In this document: piece by piece, positions 36,830 through 45,223 of the stretch | Position numbering within the stretch: the stretch's first letter is position 1 | Layout of the letters: every line of letters begins with the position of its first letter | Source of the DNA: JACJYE01 sp964432875 | GTDB lineage: Bacteria > Bacteroidota > Bacteroidia > Chitinophagales > Saprospiraceae | Length of the DNA: 55,035 nt | Direction: 5' to 3' | Assembly: GCA_964432875.1 (NCBI GenBank) | Contig: CAYSPJ010000020.1 | Span: 1-55,035 of the forward strand | Position numbers and translations under genes: made by a program | The notes under the pieces: model-generated | The model's database searches: none | The model's input: only the letters and a program-made list of their open reading frames with translations | What the model was told of the DNA's origin: nothing

Positions 36830-37933
36830 ATGGAGCAAGCCTACGAAGCCATCGTCAAGAACATCGAATCCAACCGCTTGGGCGAGGCCCTCGATTTACT
36901 GTTGCCCTTTGCCCAGGCATACAGCCCCGGGCGGGAGGCTGCCGTACGCATCCAGCGCTCAGAATGGAATGCCCTGGAAGAAGAAGCGCTCATCATGGGC
37001 GAAACCAGCAGCATACGTGAGCAACGCGCTAAGCTCAAACTCTTGCTCTTGCGCTTGGCGGATGCTATCAAAAAAGAGGCACCAAGGGCAGTGCCTGTCA
37101 ATCCGGGCCTTACTGGCCAGGGAGGAGCTGATTTCACTCCGCCGCCCTTCTCTGCGAAGCGTGGCGAAGGGCCGGTCAATGTTTTTCTGTCTTATGCACC
37201 AGAAGACCAGGGGGGCAAAGAAAGCTTGATTAAGAGCATGGCCTTGCTGCGCCACACGCGGCGCGTAGAGATTTTCGATCAGCACCAAAGCCCGGCGGGT
37301 AATCGCCAGGCAGCATTGCAACAAGCCCTGGAGCAAGCGGAAATCATCCTTATCCTGTTGAGCCACAACTACACCTATTCATCAGAATGCCTTGTTTTAC
37401 AGGCTCAGGCCCAGGCAGCCCAGCAGCATAACCGCGCTGCGGTAGTACCTATCCTCTACAGCCCGGTAGAATGGGGCGAGCTGGAAATCGGCGGATTGCA
37501 ATCTCTGCCGCGCAACGGCCGCTTCATCACCCAGTGGCCTAATGCCGACGAGGCCTACGCCCTCATTAGCCGCGAATTGGGCGAGCTGGCCAAAGTGGTG
37601 CGGCAACGGCTCGACTATACGGCTTCCAGCCTTTCACCTTTGCCCCCACCTTCTCTTTCCGACCAACCCAAACGCGCCTATGATACCGCCGAGCTGCGCA
37701 ACATCTTCCGCCAGGGAGACCCCGGCAGCCTCATCCAACAACTCATCACGCTGACTGATGGCGACAACAGCTTCTACGATCGCGCGCTACTGCTCGAACA
37801 GCGCTGGAAGGAAATCCGCACCGATGAGCAGTACAATACGGCGAGTATGGACAACATCATCGTCCGCAAAAATCAGTTGAATAGAGATTTGCTGGAGCTA
37901 ATCCGGGAAATGGAGGGAGGCGCTGAGGCATAA
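36830..37933 (+). CDS. EAD-TIR-EAD protein, predicted biological-conflict component
   Basis: 367 residues with three parts. Residues 3-83 form a small helical domain of the effector-associated domain type (EAD11-like: Al-x-L...R...G...R.kL..Rla.ai). Residues 116-265 are a TIR domain (VNVFLSYAPED, IFDQHQSPAGNR, IILILLSHNYTYSSEC, AVVPILYSPVEW, LPRNGRFITQWPNADEAY). After a proline-rich linker, residues 293-365 form a second EAD-like domain (RNIFRQGDPGSLIQQL...NQLNRDLLELI). NAD-cleaving TIRs have Glu four residues after the Cys of the S-x-x-C motif; here that position is Gln191, so catalysis is doubtful. EADs recruit partners by like-like association, so this may be an adaptor that bridges two EAD-bearing proteins or assembles them. 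No partner gene is adjacent. Confidence 0.8.
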   Translation: MEQAYEAIVKNIESNRLGEALDLLLPFAQAYSPGREAAVRIQRSEWNALEEEALIMGETSSIREQRAKLKLLLLRLADAIKKEAPRAVPVNPGLTGQGGADFTPPPFSAKRGEGPVNVFLSYAPEDQGGKESLIKSMALLRHTRRVEIFDQHQSPAGNRQAALQQALEQAEIILILLSHNYTYSSECLVLQAQAQAAQQHNRAAVVPILYSPVEWGELEIGGLQSLPRNGRFITQWPNADEAYALISRELGELAKVVRQRLDYTASSLSPLPPPSLSDQPKRAYDTAELRNIFRQGDPGSLIQQLITLTDGDNSFYDRALLLEQRWKEIRTDEQYNTASMDNIIVRKNQLNRDLLELIREMEGGAEA

Positions 37934-37946
37934 GAAGCACCAGGTT

Positions 37947-40259
37947 TCATCCCTCTCCTGCCAACCGGCTTGCCCCTGTCTCGAGTATCAATTCCGATAT
38001 CGGGCTGGCTTTTGCATCTTCTTTGCCGTAGAGCCATCTAATCAGCAATGGCATAAGCAGCAGGTCGCTAAACAGGGCGCTGAAAAGCGTCAAGCTGATG
38101 AGCAGGCCAATGGTGACGCTGGGCGGGTGGATTGAAAACAGCATCACCAGAAACCCGAAGAATAGGATGACGGTGGTGAGGGTAATGGCCTTGCCCGTCT
38201 CCAGGAAAGTGGTGCGCAGGCTGTCCTCCACGCTATTACCGCGTGAGCGCACCAGCTTGTATTTGGCTAGAAAATGGATGCTATCATCGACAGCTATACC
38301 AAAAATGACGGCAAAAACGATTGAGACCCCGGCTTCCAGTTCAATGCCCAGGAAGCCCAGTAAAGCGCCAGCAAGCAGGAGAGGGAATAAATTGGGCACC
38401 AGCGAAATAATCAGCATTTTTACATTTCGGAACAGCAGCGCCATAAGGATGCTGACCAGCAGGATGGCCATGCCCAGGCCCTCCAAGAGGTTGCGCCGGA
38501 TATATTCCGCGTTTTTGTCGATAATCAGCCCGGTGCCGGTGCGCTGGAATTTCACCACCGTAGTATCGGTATTCGCCAGCACCCACTCATCGAGGCGATT
38601 GCCAAACTGTTTGATGGTGTCGGCACCGATGTCTTTGATGCGGGAGGTAATGCGCGCCTTGGTCTCGTCTTTGCTCAGCAGTACATTGAGGTTGACATTG
38701 GGCACCTTTGCAGCCAGGCGCTGATAGCGCTCGAACTCCGCTTTATCTTCTGGTAGCCGGTAGGCTTCCGGGTTGTTATTCCCCATCATCTGGTTGATGC
38801 TTTTATAGACGGCGGTGATGGAGCCGACTGCTTGTACTGCCGGTGCCTCGCGCAAGTAATCTTCTACTTTGGCGATTTCGCGTACCACCTCAAAGTCACT
38901 GGCTTTGTAGCCATTTTGGGCATAGACGGCGAACTCCAGCGGGCGGAACCCGGTCAAGTGCCGCTCAAAATAGCGGAAATCTTCCGTTATCTGTTTACCG
39001 ATCGGCATGTTGTTAATGATGCTGTAGTTGGTGGTGATGCGAGAGATCCCCCAGAGGCTTAATAACAATATCGCGGCGCTGCCCAGAGCAATGCGCAGGG
39101 GGTGCCGCCGGGTGAGCCAGTAGGTCCAGGACATGGATTTTTCCCAAAAAGCCTGCCCCCGTCCCAGTTTGATAATCTGATCAGCCCGGAACCAGGAGAG
39201 CACAGCCGTAGTGAAAAAGATGACGGTGATGTAAGCGATGAGCACACCGATCGCGGCATTGATGCCAAAATCCCGGATTGGGCCCACCTTACTACTGAGC
39301 AGGGTGGCAAAGCCAATGGCAGTGGTCAGGGAGGTCATCAAAGTAGCCAGCCCGATTTCTTTGATCGTGATGACGATGGCTTTCTCCTTCGGCAACCCTT
39401 TGCGCAGCTCGTCCACGTATTTCGACATGATGTGGATGACGTCTGAGGTGCCCACAATAATCATTAGCACGGGGTAGAGGGCAGCCATGGCATTGAGCTC
39501 CCGGCCTGTTGCGCCCAGAAAGCCCATGAATAGCAACATGCCCAGGCCGATGGAAAAAAGCGCTACGGCAATGCCCCAGGGGCGCCGGAAGATAAAGAAC
39601 ATAATCAACGAGACCAGGATGCCCGCAACGATGGCTGAGACCGTAATCTCCCGCTTCTGCATGGCCACCAATTCTTTCTGAAAATAAGGGCGCCCCAAGT
39701 AGTGGTGGGCCTCGAAATCATACTGTTTCAGGAGTATATCCAATGCCGACATCAGTTCCTGGGCTTCCCCCAGCTGCATCCCATCAATGGTTTTCATGAA
39801 AATGACCAGCGCTTTGCCATCTTCAGTGATGAGGTTGTGTACGAAGCGTTCGTCTTGCAGGATGCGCGCCTTGTCCTGCTCGTAGCGCTCCGGCTGGCTT
39901 ATATGGATGGCGGGGATAGAGGTGATGGCGAAAGGGGTCCTGAGCGGGTAAGAAAACTTTGTGAGCGACTGGCTTTCCACTACATGGGGCAGCTCCCGGC
40001 ATTTCAGGGTCAGCTCGTGGAACTGTTCCAGGAAATCCTGTTCAAATACGCCTTGATCCCGCCGCACCGCCAGCAGCAGAAAGTTGTCATCTGTCTCAAA
40101 CTCCTGGATGAAAGCCTGGAAGACCTCCAGGTCGGGGTCGCCTTGGGGAAAAAACTGCTCGAAGTCGAAAGAGAACTTTAACTTCGTGAGGTAGAAGCCG
40201 CTGGCGATAGCCAACAAGGCGAAGATAAAAACAGATAATGTCCTGAGATTGAATAACAT
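37947..40259 (-). CDS. MMPL/RND superfamily transporter (patched-like)
   Basis: 770 residues with 12 membrane segments in two blocks, each block after one N-terminal helix and a periplasmic loop. This duplicated layout is that of MMPL/SSD transporters. Conserved parts include ALYPVLMIIVGTSDVIHIMSKYVDEL in the first block and FAVIFGIAVDDSIHFLAKYKL in the second, with the D-D motif for proton coupling. These proteins export lipids, hopanoids or related hydrophobic molecules; the substrate is not readable. It converges with the TIR gene after only 13 bases and shows no terminator between. Confidence 0.85.
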   Translation of the reverse strand: MLFNLRTLSVFIFALLAIASGFYLTKLKFSFDFEQFFPQGDPDLEVFQAFIQEFETDDNFLLLAVRRDQGVFEQDFLEQFHELTLKCRELPHVVESQSLTKFSYPLRTPFAITSIPAIHISQPERYEQDKARILQDERFVHNLITEDGKALVIFMKTIDGMQLGEAQELMSALDILLKQYDFEAHHYLGRPYFQKELVAMQKREITVSAIVAGILVSLIMFFIFRRPWGIAVALFSIGLGMLLFMGFLGATGRELNAMAALYPVLMIIVGTSDVIHIMSKYVDELRKGLPKEKAIVITIKEIGLATLMTSLTTAIGFATLLSSKVGPIRDFGINAAIGVLIAYITVIFFTTAVLSWFRADQIIKLGRGQAFWEKSMSWTYWLTRRHPLRIALGSAAILLLSLWGISRITTNYSIINNMPIGKQITEDFRYFERHLTGFRPLEFAVYAQNGYKASDFEVVREIAKVEDYLREAPAVQAVGSITAVYKSINQMMGNNNPEAYRLPEDKAEFERYQRLAAKVPNVNLNVLLSKDETKARITSRIKDIGADTIKQFGNRLDEWVLANTDTTVVKFQRTGTGLIIDKNAEYIRRNLLEGLGMAILLVSILMALLFRNVKMLIISLVPNLFPLLLAGALLGFLGIELEAGVSIVFAVIFGIAVDDSIHFLAKYKLVRSRGNSVEDSLRTTFLETGKAITLTTVILFFGFLVMLFSIHPPSVTIGLLISLTLFSALFSDLLLMPLLIRWLYGKEDAKASPISELILETGASRLAGEG

Positions 40260-40486
40260 TTATGGTGTGGCCTTTGTGGCTTTTTTTAGTTAGCAAAAAG
40301 ATCAAGCACATAACCATCTTTGGTCAAAGTTGTTTAGTAATTTCCAGCAAGAAGACGGCCGGCCTTGGTGTTTGGTAACCTTGGCAGCTAAGTTGCGTCA
40401 AACAATACGGAGGAGCACAGAACCAAGCGCTAAAAGCTAGCATAAGTATATGAATGTAGGCTGACTAGGCATTTAAATTATTTTTT

Positions 40487-41281
40487 ATGAATTTCCACAT
40501 TGATCTACCCACCGAGCTGGTGCCGCATCAGGAAGAAATCCTGAAAAGCAGCCGCCCTTACATCAAGATATTGCCTCACACGGGGTCGCCGCAAGCGGCC
40601 TGGCGGAGCAAAATTGGCGGTTTGCCCTATCTCCCCGAAGGCATGGCTTACCCCTTGGCGTCAAATGGGCGCCCCCTGGCGTTTTTGATCCAGGTGAATT
40701 TTGCCGAAATGCCTCCCCTGCCCCCCTTCCCCGAAGATGGCTTGCTGCAAATTTTCATTCATGACGATGGCTTCTACGGCCTGGATTTGGATGACCCCTT
40801 TGATCAGGGCAACTTCCGCGTGCGCTATATCCAGGCCGCCGAAATAGTTGGAAGCGCGGCAGCTCTTGATTTTGGCATCCTGAAAGATTGCGATTATACC
40901 CAGCTCCCTTTCAACCCGCAACAGGTTTATGCCCTGGATTTTGAACTCGGCCTGGAGCTACCCCAGCCGCAGGACGCACAATTTGAACAGATGATGGGGC
41001 CCGATTTTTTCGACCGTTTCGGAGCGCGGAAATGGGAGGTACTGGATGCCTATAGCCAAGCTGTACAAAGTGGCCCCCACAAAATTGGCGGCTTTGCTCA
41101 ATTCACTCAGGAAGACCCCCGCAGCCCCGGCAGCCCGATGGAACTGCTCTTGCAGTTGGGCTCCGATAGCGCCATCGAGTGCATGTGGGGCGATATGGGG
41201 GTGGCCAATTTCTTTATTTGCCCGCTGGACCTGGCACGGCGTGATTTTTCCAAGGTGATGTACAATTGGGATTGCTACTAA
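40487..41281 (+). CDS. YwqG family protein (DUF1963)
   Basis: 264 residues of the YwqG/DUF1963 family. Typical phrases are SKIGGLPYLPEGMAYP near the start, LAFLIQVNFAEMPPLPPFPEDGLLQIFI, and HKIGGFAQFTQEDP before LLLQLGSD and the C-terminal GVANFFICPLDLARRDFSKVMYNWDCY. Biochemical function is unknown; the family is sometimes found with phage or stress genes. No signal peptide. Its stop codon overlaps that of the convergent GMC gene by three bases (41278-41281). Confidence 0.85.
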   Translation: MNFHIDLPTELVPHQEEILKSSRPYIKILPHTGSPQAAWRSKIGGLPYLPEGMAYPLASNGRPLAFLIQVNFAEMPPLPPFPEDGLLQIFIHDDGFYGLDLDDPFDQGNFRVRYIQAAEIVGSAAALDFGILKDCDYTQLPFNPQQVYALDFELGLELPQPQDAQFEQMMGPDFFDRFGARKWEVLDAYSQAVQSGPHKIGGFAQFTQEDPRSPGSPMELLLQLGSDSAIECMWGDMGVANFFICPLDLARRDFSKVMYNWDCY

Positions 41282-42864
41282 GGGACCTGCCCTTTCGGTA
41301 AAACCTTGCTCATCGCTCGCTCTGTAATGGCAGTAATCGACAGCGAAGGATTCACCCCAGGGTTAGCAGAAATCATCGAGCCATCGCAGACCAGCATGTT
41401 TTGGTAGCCAAATACGCGGTTGTCACGATCAATGACGCCTGCGTTAGCATCTCTGCCCATGACTGCGCCGCCCAGGATGTGGGCCGTGGAAGGTATGCCC
41501 AGCAAAGGCTCCAGCGCAAAAGAAGCAGGCTTGCCATCGATAAGCGCGCCATATCTATGAGCCAGGCTTTCCGCTTCGGGTATGAAGGCACTAGGCGCTG
41601 CGCCACGGTCAACCTTCGAACGCATGCCCCCCAAGGGGCTGCGGGTAAAGCGGAGGGTGCTATCCAAAGTTTGCATAAAAAGCAAAATTTGAGTGCGCTT
41701 GGCCCAGTCATCCACCATAATCACTTTCAGGTTTTTTATGGGCTGGCTGATCCAGTCCCAGGCAATCTTGCCCAGGCGGGCGAAGAGGTGGCTACCGTGT
41801 GCCATGGGCAACATTAGCAAGCGCCAGAAGCCCGAGCCAGCCGAATAGCGCACTGGCTCGAGGTGGCTGTTTTCATCGGTATGCAAAATGGAGCTGATGG
41901 CGATGCCCTTGGAAAGGTCTTTGCGCTTGTCTGGCGAAGTGATGGAAATGAGGCTCTCGTTATTGGTGCGGATATCATAGCCCACTCGTTCGGAAAGGCG
42001 GGGCAAGGCGCTTTGCTTCAACTTCAACAATAGCGGCACCGTGCCGAGTACACCTCCGGCAAAAACGATACCCCGGGCAGTGACCTTCTGCTTTTTTTTG
42101 AAAAACGAAGTCGAGGGCTGAAAGCTGATCTCATAACCATCGGCACCATCCTCCTTGCCAAGTGGCGCTACGCTAAATACTTCCGATTCTGCTTTGATCT
42201 CCACGCCGAGCTGTTGTGCAAGGTAGAGATAGTTTTTGTCTAAGGTGTTCTTGGCATTATATCGGCAGCCCGTCATGCAGCCGCCGCAGAAGTTGCAGCC
42301 GGCGCGGGCCGGCCCCTTGCCGTCGAAATAGGGGTCTTCTTCCGTTTTGCCGGGCTGGCCGAAAAAAACCGCAACCTTAGTCGGCTCGAAATATTGCTCG
42401 CGCCCCAGCTCGCGGGCTAGCTGCTTCAGGGCATGGTCGCCGATATCCAACCGTGGGTTGGGCGCAGCCCCCAACATGCGGTGAGCCTCATCGTAAAAAG
42501 GTAAGAGCTCCTGCTTCCAATCAGCCAGCCCATTCCAACTGCCCGTTTTGAAAAAGGTATCTGGTGGCACGGGTAGCGTATTGGCATAAACCAGTGAGCC
42601 GCCTCCAACGCCCACCCCGGAAAGGATGGTGATATGGCGGAAGATGGTCATCTTCATAATGCCGAAAAAGCGCAGGGCAGGCAGCCAGAAAACCTTTGGC
42701 AAGTTCCAGTTGGACTTGGCAAAGTCTTCCGGCCGATACCATTTCCCTTTTTCAATGACCAATACTTTATACCCCTTTTCCGCCATGCGCAGCGCGCTGA
42801 CTGAGCCGCCGAAGCCGCTGCCGATAATGACGTAGTCGTACTGAAGTTGATCTTGCTGTTCCAT
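41278..42864 (-). CDS. GMC family FAD-dependent oxidoreductase (cholesterol oxidase-like)
   Basis: 528 residues. The N-terminal dinucleotide fold has G15-x-G17-x-x-G20 (YVIIGSGFGGSVSAL). The second GMC signature region is ILSGVGVGGGSLVYAN. A cysteine cluster CNFCGGCMTGC at about 191-201 is shared with cholesterol-oxidase-like and other bacterial GMC enzymes. The substrate-side C-terminal part has HILGGAVMG and the terminal FAD contact NPGVNPSLSITAITERAM. No twin-arginine or Sec signal is seen. It probably oxidises an alcohol or sterol-like compound, but the substrate is unknown. Confidence 0.88.
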   Translation of the reverse strand: MEQQDQLQYDYVIIGSGFGGSVSALRMAEKGYKVLVIEKGKWYRPEDFAKSNWNLPKVFWLPALRFFGIMKMTIFRHITILSGVGVGGGSLVYANTLPVPPDTFFKTGSWNGLADWKQELLPFYDEAHRMLGAAPNPRLDIGDHALKQLARELGREQYFEPTKVAVFFGQPGKTEEDPYFDGKGPARAGCNFCGGCMTGCRYNAKNTLDKNYLYLAQQLGVEIKAESEVFSVAPLGKEDGADGYEISFQPSTSFFKKKQKVTARGIVFAGGVLGTVPLLLKLKQSALPRLSERVGYDIRTNNESLISITSPDKRKDLSKGIAISSILHTDENSHLEPVRYSAGSGFWRLLMLPMAHGSHLFARLGKIAWDWISQPIKNLKVIMVDDWAKRTQILLFMQTLDSTLRFTRSPLGGMRSKVDRGAAPSAFIPEAESLAHRYGALIDGKPASFALEPLLGIPSTAHILGGAVMGRDANAGVIDRDNRVFGYQNMLVCDGSMISANPGVNPSLSITAITERAMSKVLPKGQVP

Positions 42865-43140
42865 CTGGCTAAGATATGAGTTTTTGCGATAGGCAACACC
42901 TGGCCAGCTGAAATCAGTTGCGCATTAAGGGGGCCCCCACCGCTTAGGCAGGGGCGCATTGAATACAATGTCTTCGCCTGGTTTTTCCACAAACCATTGA
43001 TTTTATTATCAGCATAAAAAATGGAGGACAGCCGGAAATGCCGGCCCGGCTGCCGCGCCATAATGAAAACATTGTGTTTTCGACTATCTCCCGGAGATGA
43101 GCAAAAGGGCAAGGGATCTAATACGCTCACTCCTTAATCA
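42865..43140. other. 276-base intergenic region with a likely terminator
   Basis: No gene is supported. On the minus strand a 7-base-pair stem (43046-43052 with 43029-43035, CAGCCGG/CCGGCTG) is followed, about eight bases later, by a T-rich run (A-run 43016-43021 on +), consistent with a terminator for the secreted protein gene at 43141-43929. The rest has no visible dyad or promoter of note. Confidence 0.5.
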
Positions 43141-43929
43141 TTACTCTACACTATCCACCAACATCCGTACTTCCGTTTTGACAACCGTCCGCACGGACTC
43201 GATGCGGCGGCCGATGTACCCGTCGCTCATGCCGGGATAGACGGTTTCCCAGGCAGCGCCTTCGTCATTGTCCAAGTCTTCCCAGGCATTGTAGTAGTCC
43301 ACCGTGGAGCCTTGGTAGGAATAGCCAGCGCCACGGGGCATGACCATGTAGCTGATGAGCCAGCCGGCCCGATTGCCTAAGGCGATGTTCTTTTCATGGA
43401 CGGGCTTTGCAAATTTGGTCTCCATTTCGACCCAATCCTCCCAGCCGGCGGCAGGGATACTCATGAAATTTTCGACCGAGTACTTGGGTTTGGTAGCGCC
43501 CGGCGCGAACACCCTGTCGCCTGCTGTCCAGACTTCCGATTTCACGAGGTCCCGGTACAGGTTGGCGCTTTCGGCCAACTCCCTTTTGTCGGCGGGCAGG
43601 GCCTTCATGGCGGCATCGTACCAGTCCGCGTCGGGGCTCATGGCCTTCCAGTTTTTGTAGTGGGTGATGGTGAGGAAATCGTATTCCGTGCCGGTGCCGG
43701 CGGGCATTACCACCTGTTCGATTTGCCAGCCTTTGATGAGGCCCTGCTTCACCCGGTTCTGGTGGACGAGCTTCCAGGCCTGCTCGCATTCGAGGTATTT
43801 GTCCCACATACCGGGCTTGACTTTCATGTATTCTACGATGACGTATTCGGTGTCATTCTGGGCGCTGAGGGTTGGGTGGAAAAGGATGCAAATAAATGCC
43901 AGGGGCAGGATTGAAAGGAATGTTTTCAT
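43141..43929 (-). CDS. Secreted protein with two ferredoxin-like (ABM-type) repeats
   Basis: 262 residues from the ATG at 43929; an in-frame TTG at 43938 adds three residues. The signal peptide ends near LSAQ. The mature part appears to hold two copies of a dimeric alpha/beta-barrel-like unit. The first starts YVIVEYMKVKPGMWDKYLECEQAWKLVHQNRV and the second KPKYSVENFMSIPAAGWEDWVEMETKFAKPVHEKNI. Both have the strand-long helix pattern with a KPG/PAG turn, as in antibiotic biosynthesis monooxygenase-like folds, but no enzyme residues are recognised. The gene follows the intradiol dioxygenase gene by 53 bases and is probably co-transcribed. Confidence 0.7.
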   Translation of the reverse strand: MKTFLSILPLAFICILFHPTLSAQNDTEYVIVEYMKVKPGMWDKYLECEQAWKLVHQNRVKQGLIKGWQIEQVVMPAGTGTEYDFLTITHYKNWKAMSPDADWYDAAMKALPADKRELAESANLYRDLVKSEVWTAGDRVFAPGATKPKYSVENFMSIPAAGWEDWVEMETKFAKPVHEKNIALGNRAGWLISYMVMPRGAGYSYQGSTVDYYNAWEDLDNDEGAAWETVYPGMSDGYIGRRIESVRTVVKTEVRMLVDSVE

Positions 43930-43982
43930 TGTTCGCAAAATTTAAACTGGTGAATGAAATTGTTTTGTTACCGGGTTTTGGG

Positions 43983-44987
43983 TTAACTGATTTTTGTCCC
44001 GATCGAAGGGTCTATTTTCACCGACTTCGAAGTGCTGTGTATCGTCACGCTGTTCACCGAACCGTCGCCGTTGCGGTTGAACACCAGGCGGCAATCAATG
44101 GAAGTCGCCAAAAAGGCGTCCTGGCCCTGTGGCTTCAGCTCTACGGTAGCATAGCCCGGCAAATCGAGGAAAAGCCTTTGCTCCTCGCGGCGTATGATGA
44201 CTTCCTCGTTGGGCGGCCGGTAAGGCAGGCTCATGTCGTACTTCCCGGTGCAGGCGTCGAGGGCGGCCAGGCGCTCTTCAGAGGTGGCCACTTTTTTCAG
44301 GGTGAGGTTGAAATTGAATACCGGAATGCCCCCTTCGGCCCGCTCCGGGGCGAGGATAAACTGCCCGCGTTCTTCCTCCGGCAGTTCTTCGATGACGGTG
44401 TCGGTCTCATTGAGTGCTTCGCCCTCGAAGTACATCTGGGTTACAATTTCGTGATAACCTCGCCGCGATACCTTGAAGTGGATGTGCGGCGTGCGCCAGT
44501 TTTCAACGACAGCGGGGTCGTCGAAGGAATAAGCGCCGGGCTTGATGGTTTTGATCCCGTAATTGCCGTCGGCGCCGGTTGTCATTTCGCCCCAGCCCTC
44601 GAAATAGGGATCGAGGGGGGCCGGATTAGCGGCGTCGCCCTCGTGGGAGTAGCGGCCGCCCTCGTTGGCCTGCCAGATTTCGACGAGGGCATTTTCGACG
44701 GGCTGGCAGTTTTCGTCCAGAATGCGCCCCCGCACGAGGATGACCTGGCCTTTTGCCTGGCCGGTTTTACCCTGAATGGTGGTCAGGTCCACGTCGCCGT
44801 CGCCGTTTTTGACGTGCGGGTAAAACGGGCCGAGGGTCTGGTCAGGGGTGACGGCACAGTCGCTTGGGTCACCCCCGGCATTATTGCAGCCGATGGCGGT
44901 GGTGAGGAGGCCTGCCGTGGCGCCGAGGCCGAGTTGGAGGATGCGGCGGCGGGGGAGGTGGGTGGGTTGGGATTTTAATGTTTTCAT
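43983..44987 (-). CDS. Exported intradiol ring-cleavage dioxygenase with extra C-terminal domain
   Basis: 334 residues. The N-terminus has RRRILQLGLG followed by a hydrophobic stretch ending TTAIGC, so it is a twin-arginine-type or lipoprotein export signal. The core (about 45-225) is an intradiol dioxygenase: GRVxDxxCQPVxNALVEIWQAN, an iron-ligand Tyr in GGRYSHEGD, PGAYSF, and the iron-binding histidines in RTPHIHFKV. The enzymes cleave catechols between the hydroxyls using Fe(III). The last about 100 residues, from YDMSLPYRPP, form a beta domain with R-L-F-L-D-L-P-G and an F-N-R-N-G-D-G-S-V motif resembling DUF3471-type domains, an uncommon addition. A cytosolic catabolic role is excluded by the signal. 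Confidence 0.8.
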   Translation of the reverse strand: MKTLKSQPTHLPRRRILQLGLGATAGLLTTAIGCNNAGGDPSDCAVTPDQTLGPFYPHVKNGDGDVDLTTIQGKTGQAKGQVILVRGRILDENCQPVENALVEIWQANEGGRYSHEGDAANPAPLDPYFEGWGEMTTGADGNYGIKTIKPGAYSFDDPAVVENWRTPHIHFKVSRRGYHEIVTQMYFEGEALNETDTVIEELPEEERGQFILAPERAEGGIPVFNFNLTLKKVATSEERLAALDACTGKYDMSLPYRPPNEEVIIRREEQRLFLDLPGYATVELKPQGQDAFLATSIDCRLVFNRNGDGSVNSVTIHSTSKSVKIDPSIGTKIS

Positions 44988-45223
44988 GATGAAAGATTTG
45001 ATAAAATTAATTGTAGTTGAGGTGAGGGCATGGTTTGCGGACTCGCCCTCCTGGTGTTTTTAAGGTTATCATTTTGCATAGTTGTGAAGCGTCCACATGA
45101 TGAACCGCTTGAAATGGGCTTAAAGCCTGCCTGTTTTCTGTTGTGTCCCGTGCGGGTAGCAAATCCGGCAGGAGCGGCAGGACACAGTCTGACACCAGTG
45201 GGAATGATTTCATTCATCCTGCT
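44988..45223. other. 236-base region between dioxygenase and RHS toxin genes
   Basis: No supported gene. A 77-codon minus-strand frame (44984-45217) begins 6 bases after the RHS stop codon, where an immunity gene would be expected. Its product is Arg/Ser/Pro-rich with no fold-like hydrophobic pattern and overlaps the next gene's start region, so it looks non-coding. A hairpin, TGTGTCC (45142-45148) with GGACACA (45180-45186), encloses GC-rich sequence and could be part of a terminator or small repeat. Confidence 0.4.

Noticed and set aside
44984..45217. An immunity protein gene for the RHS toxin
   Set aside because: Position fits, but the 77-residue product is Arg/Ser/Pro-rich, without a plausible fold, and overlaps the start of the next gene.
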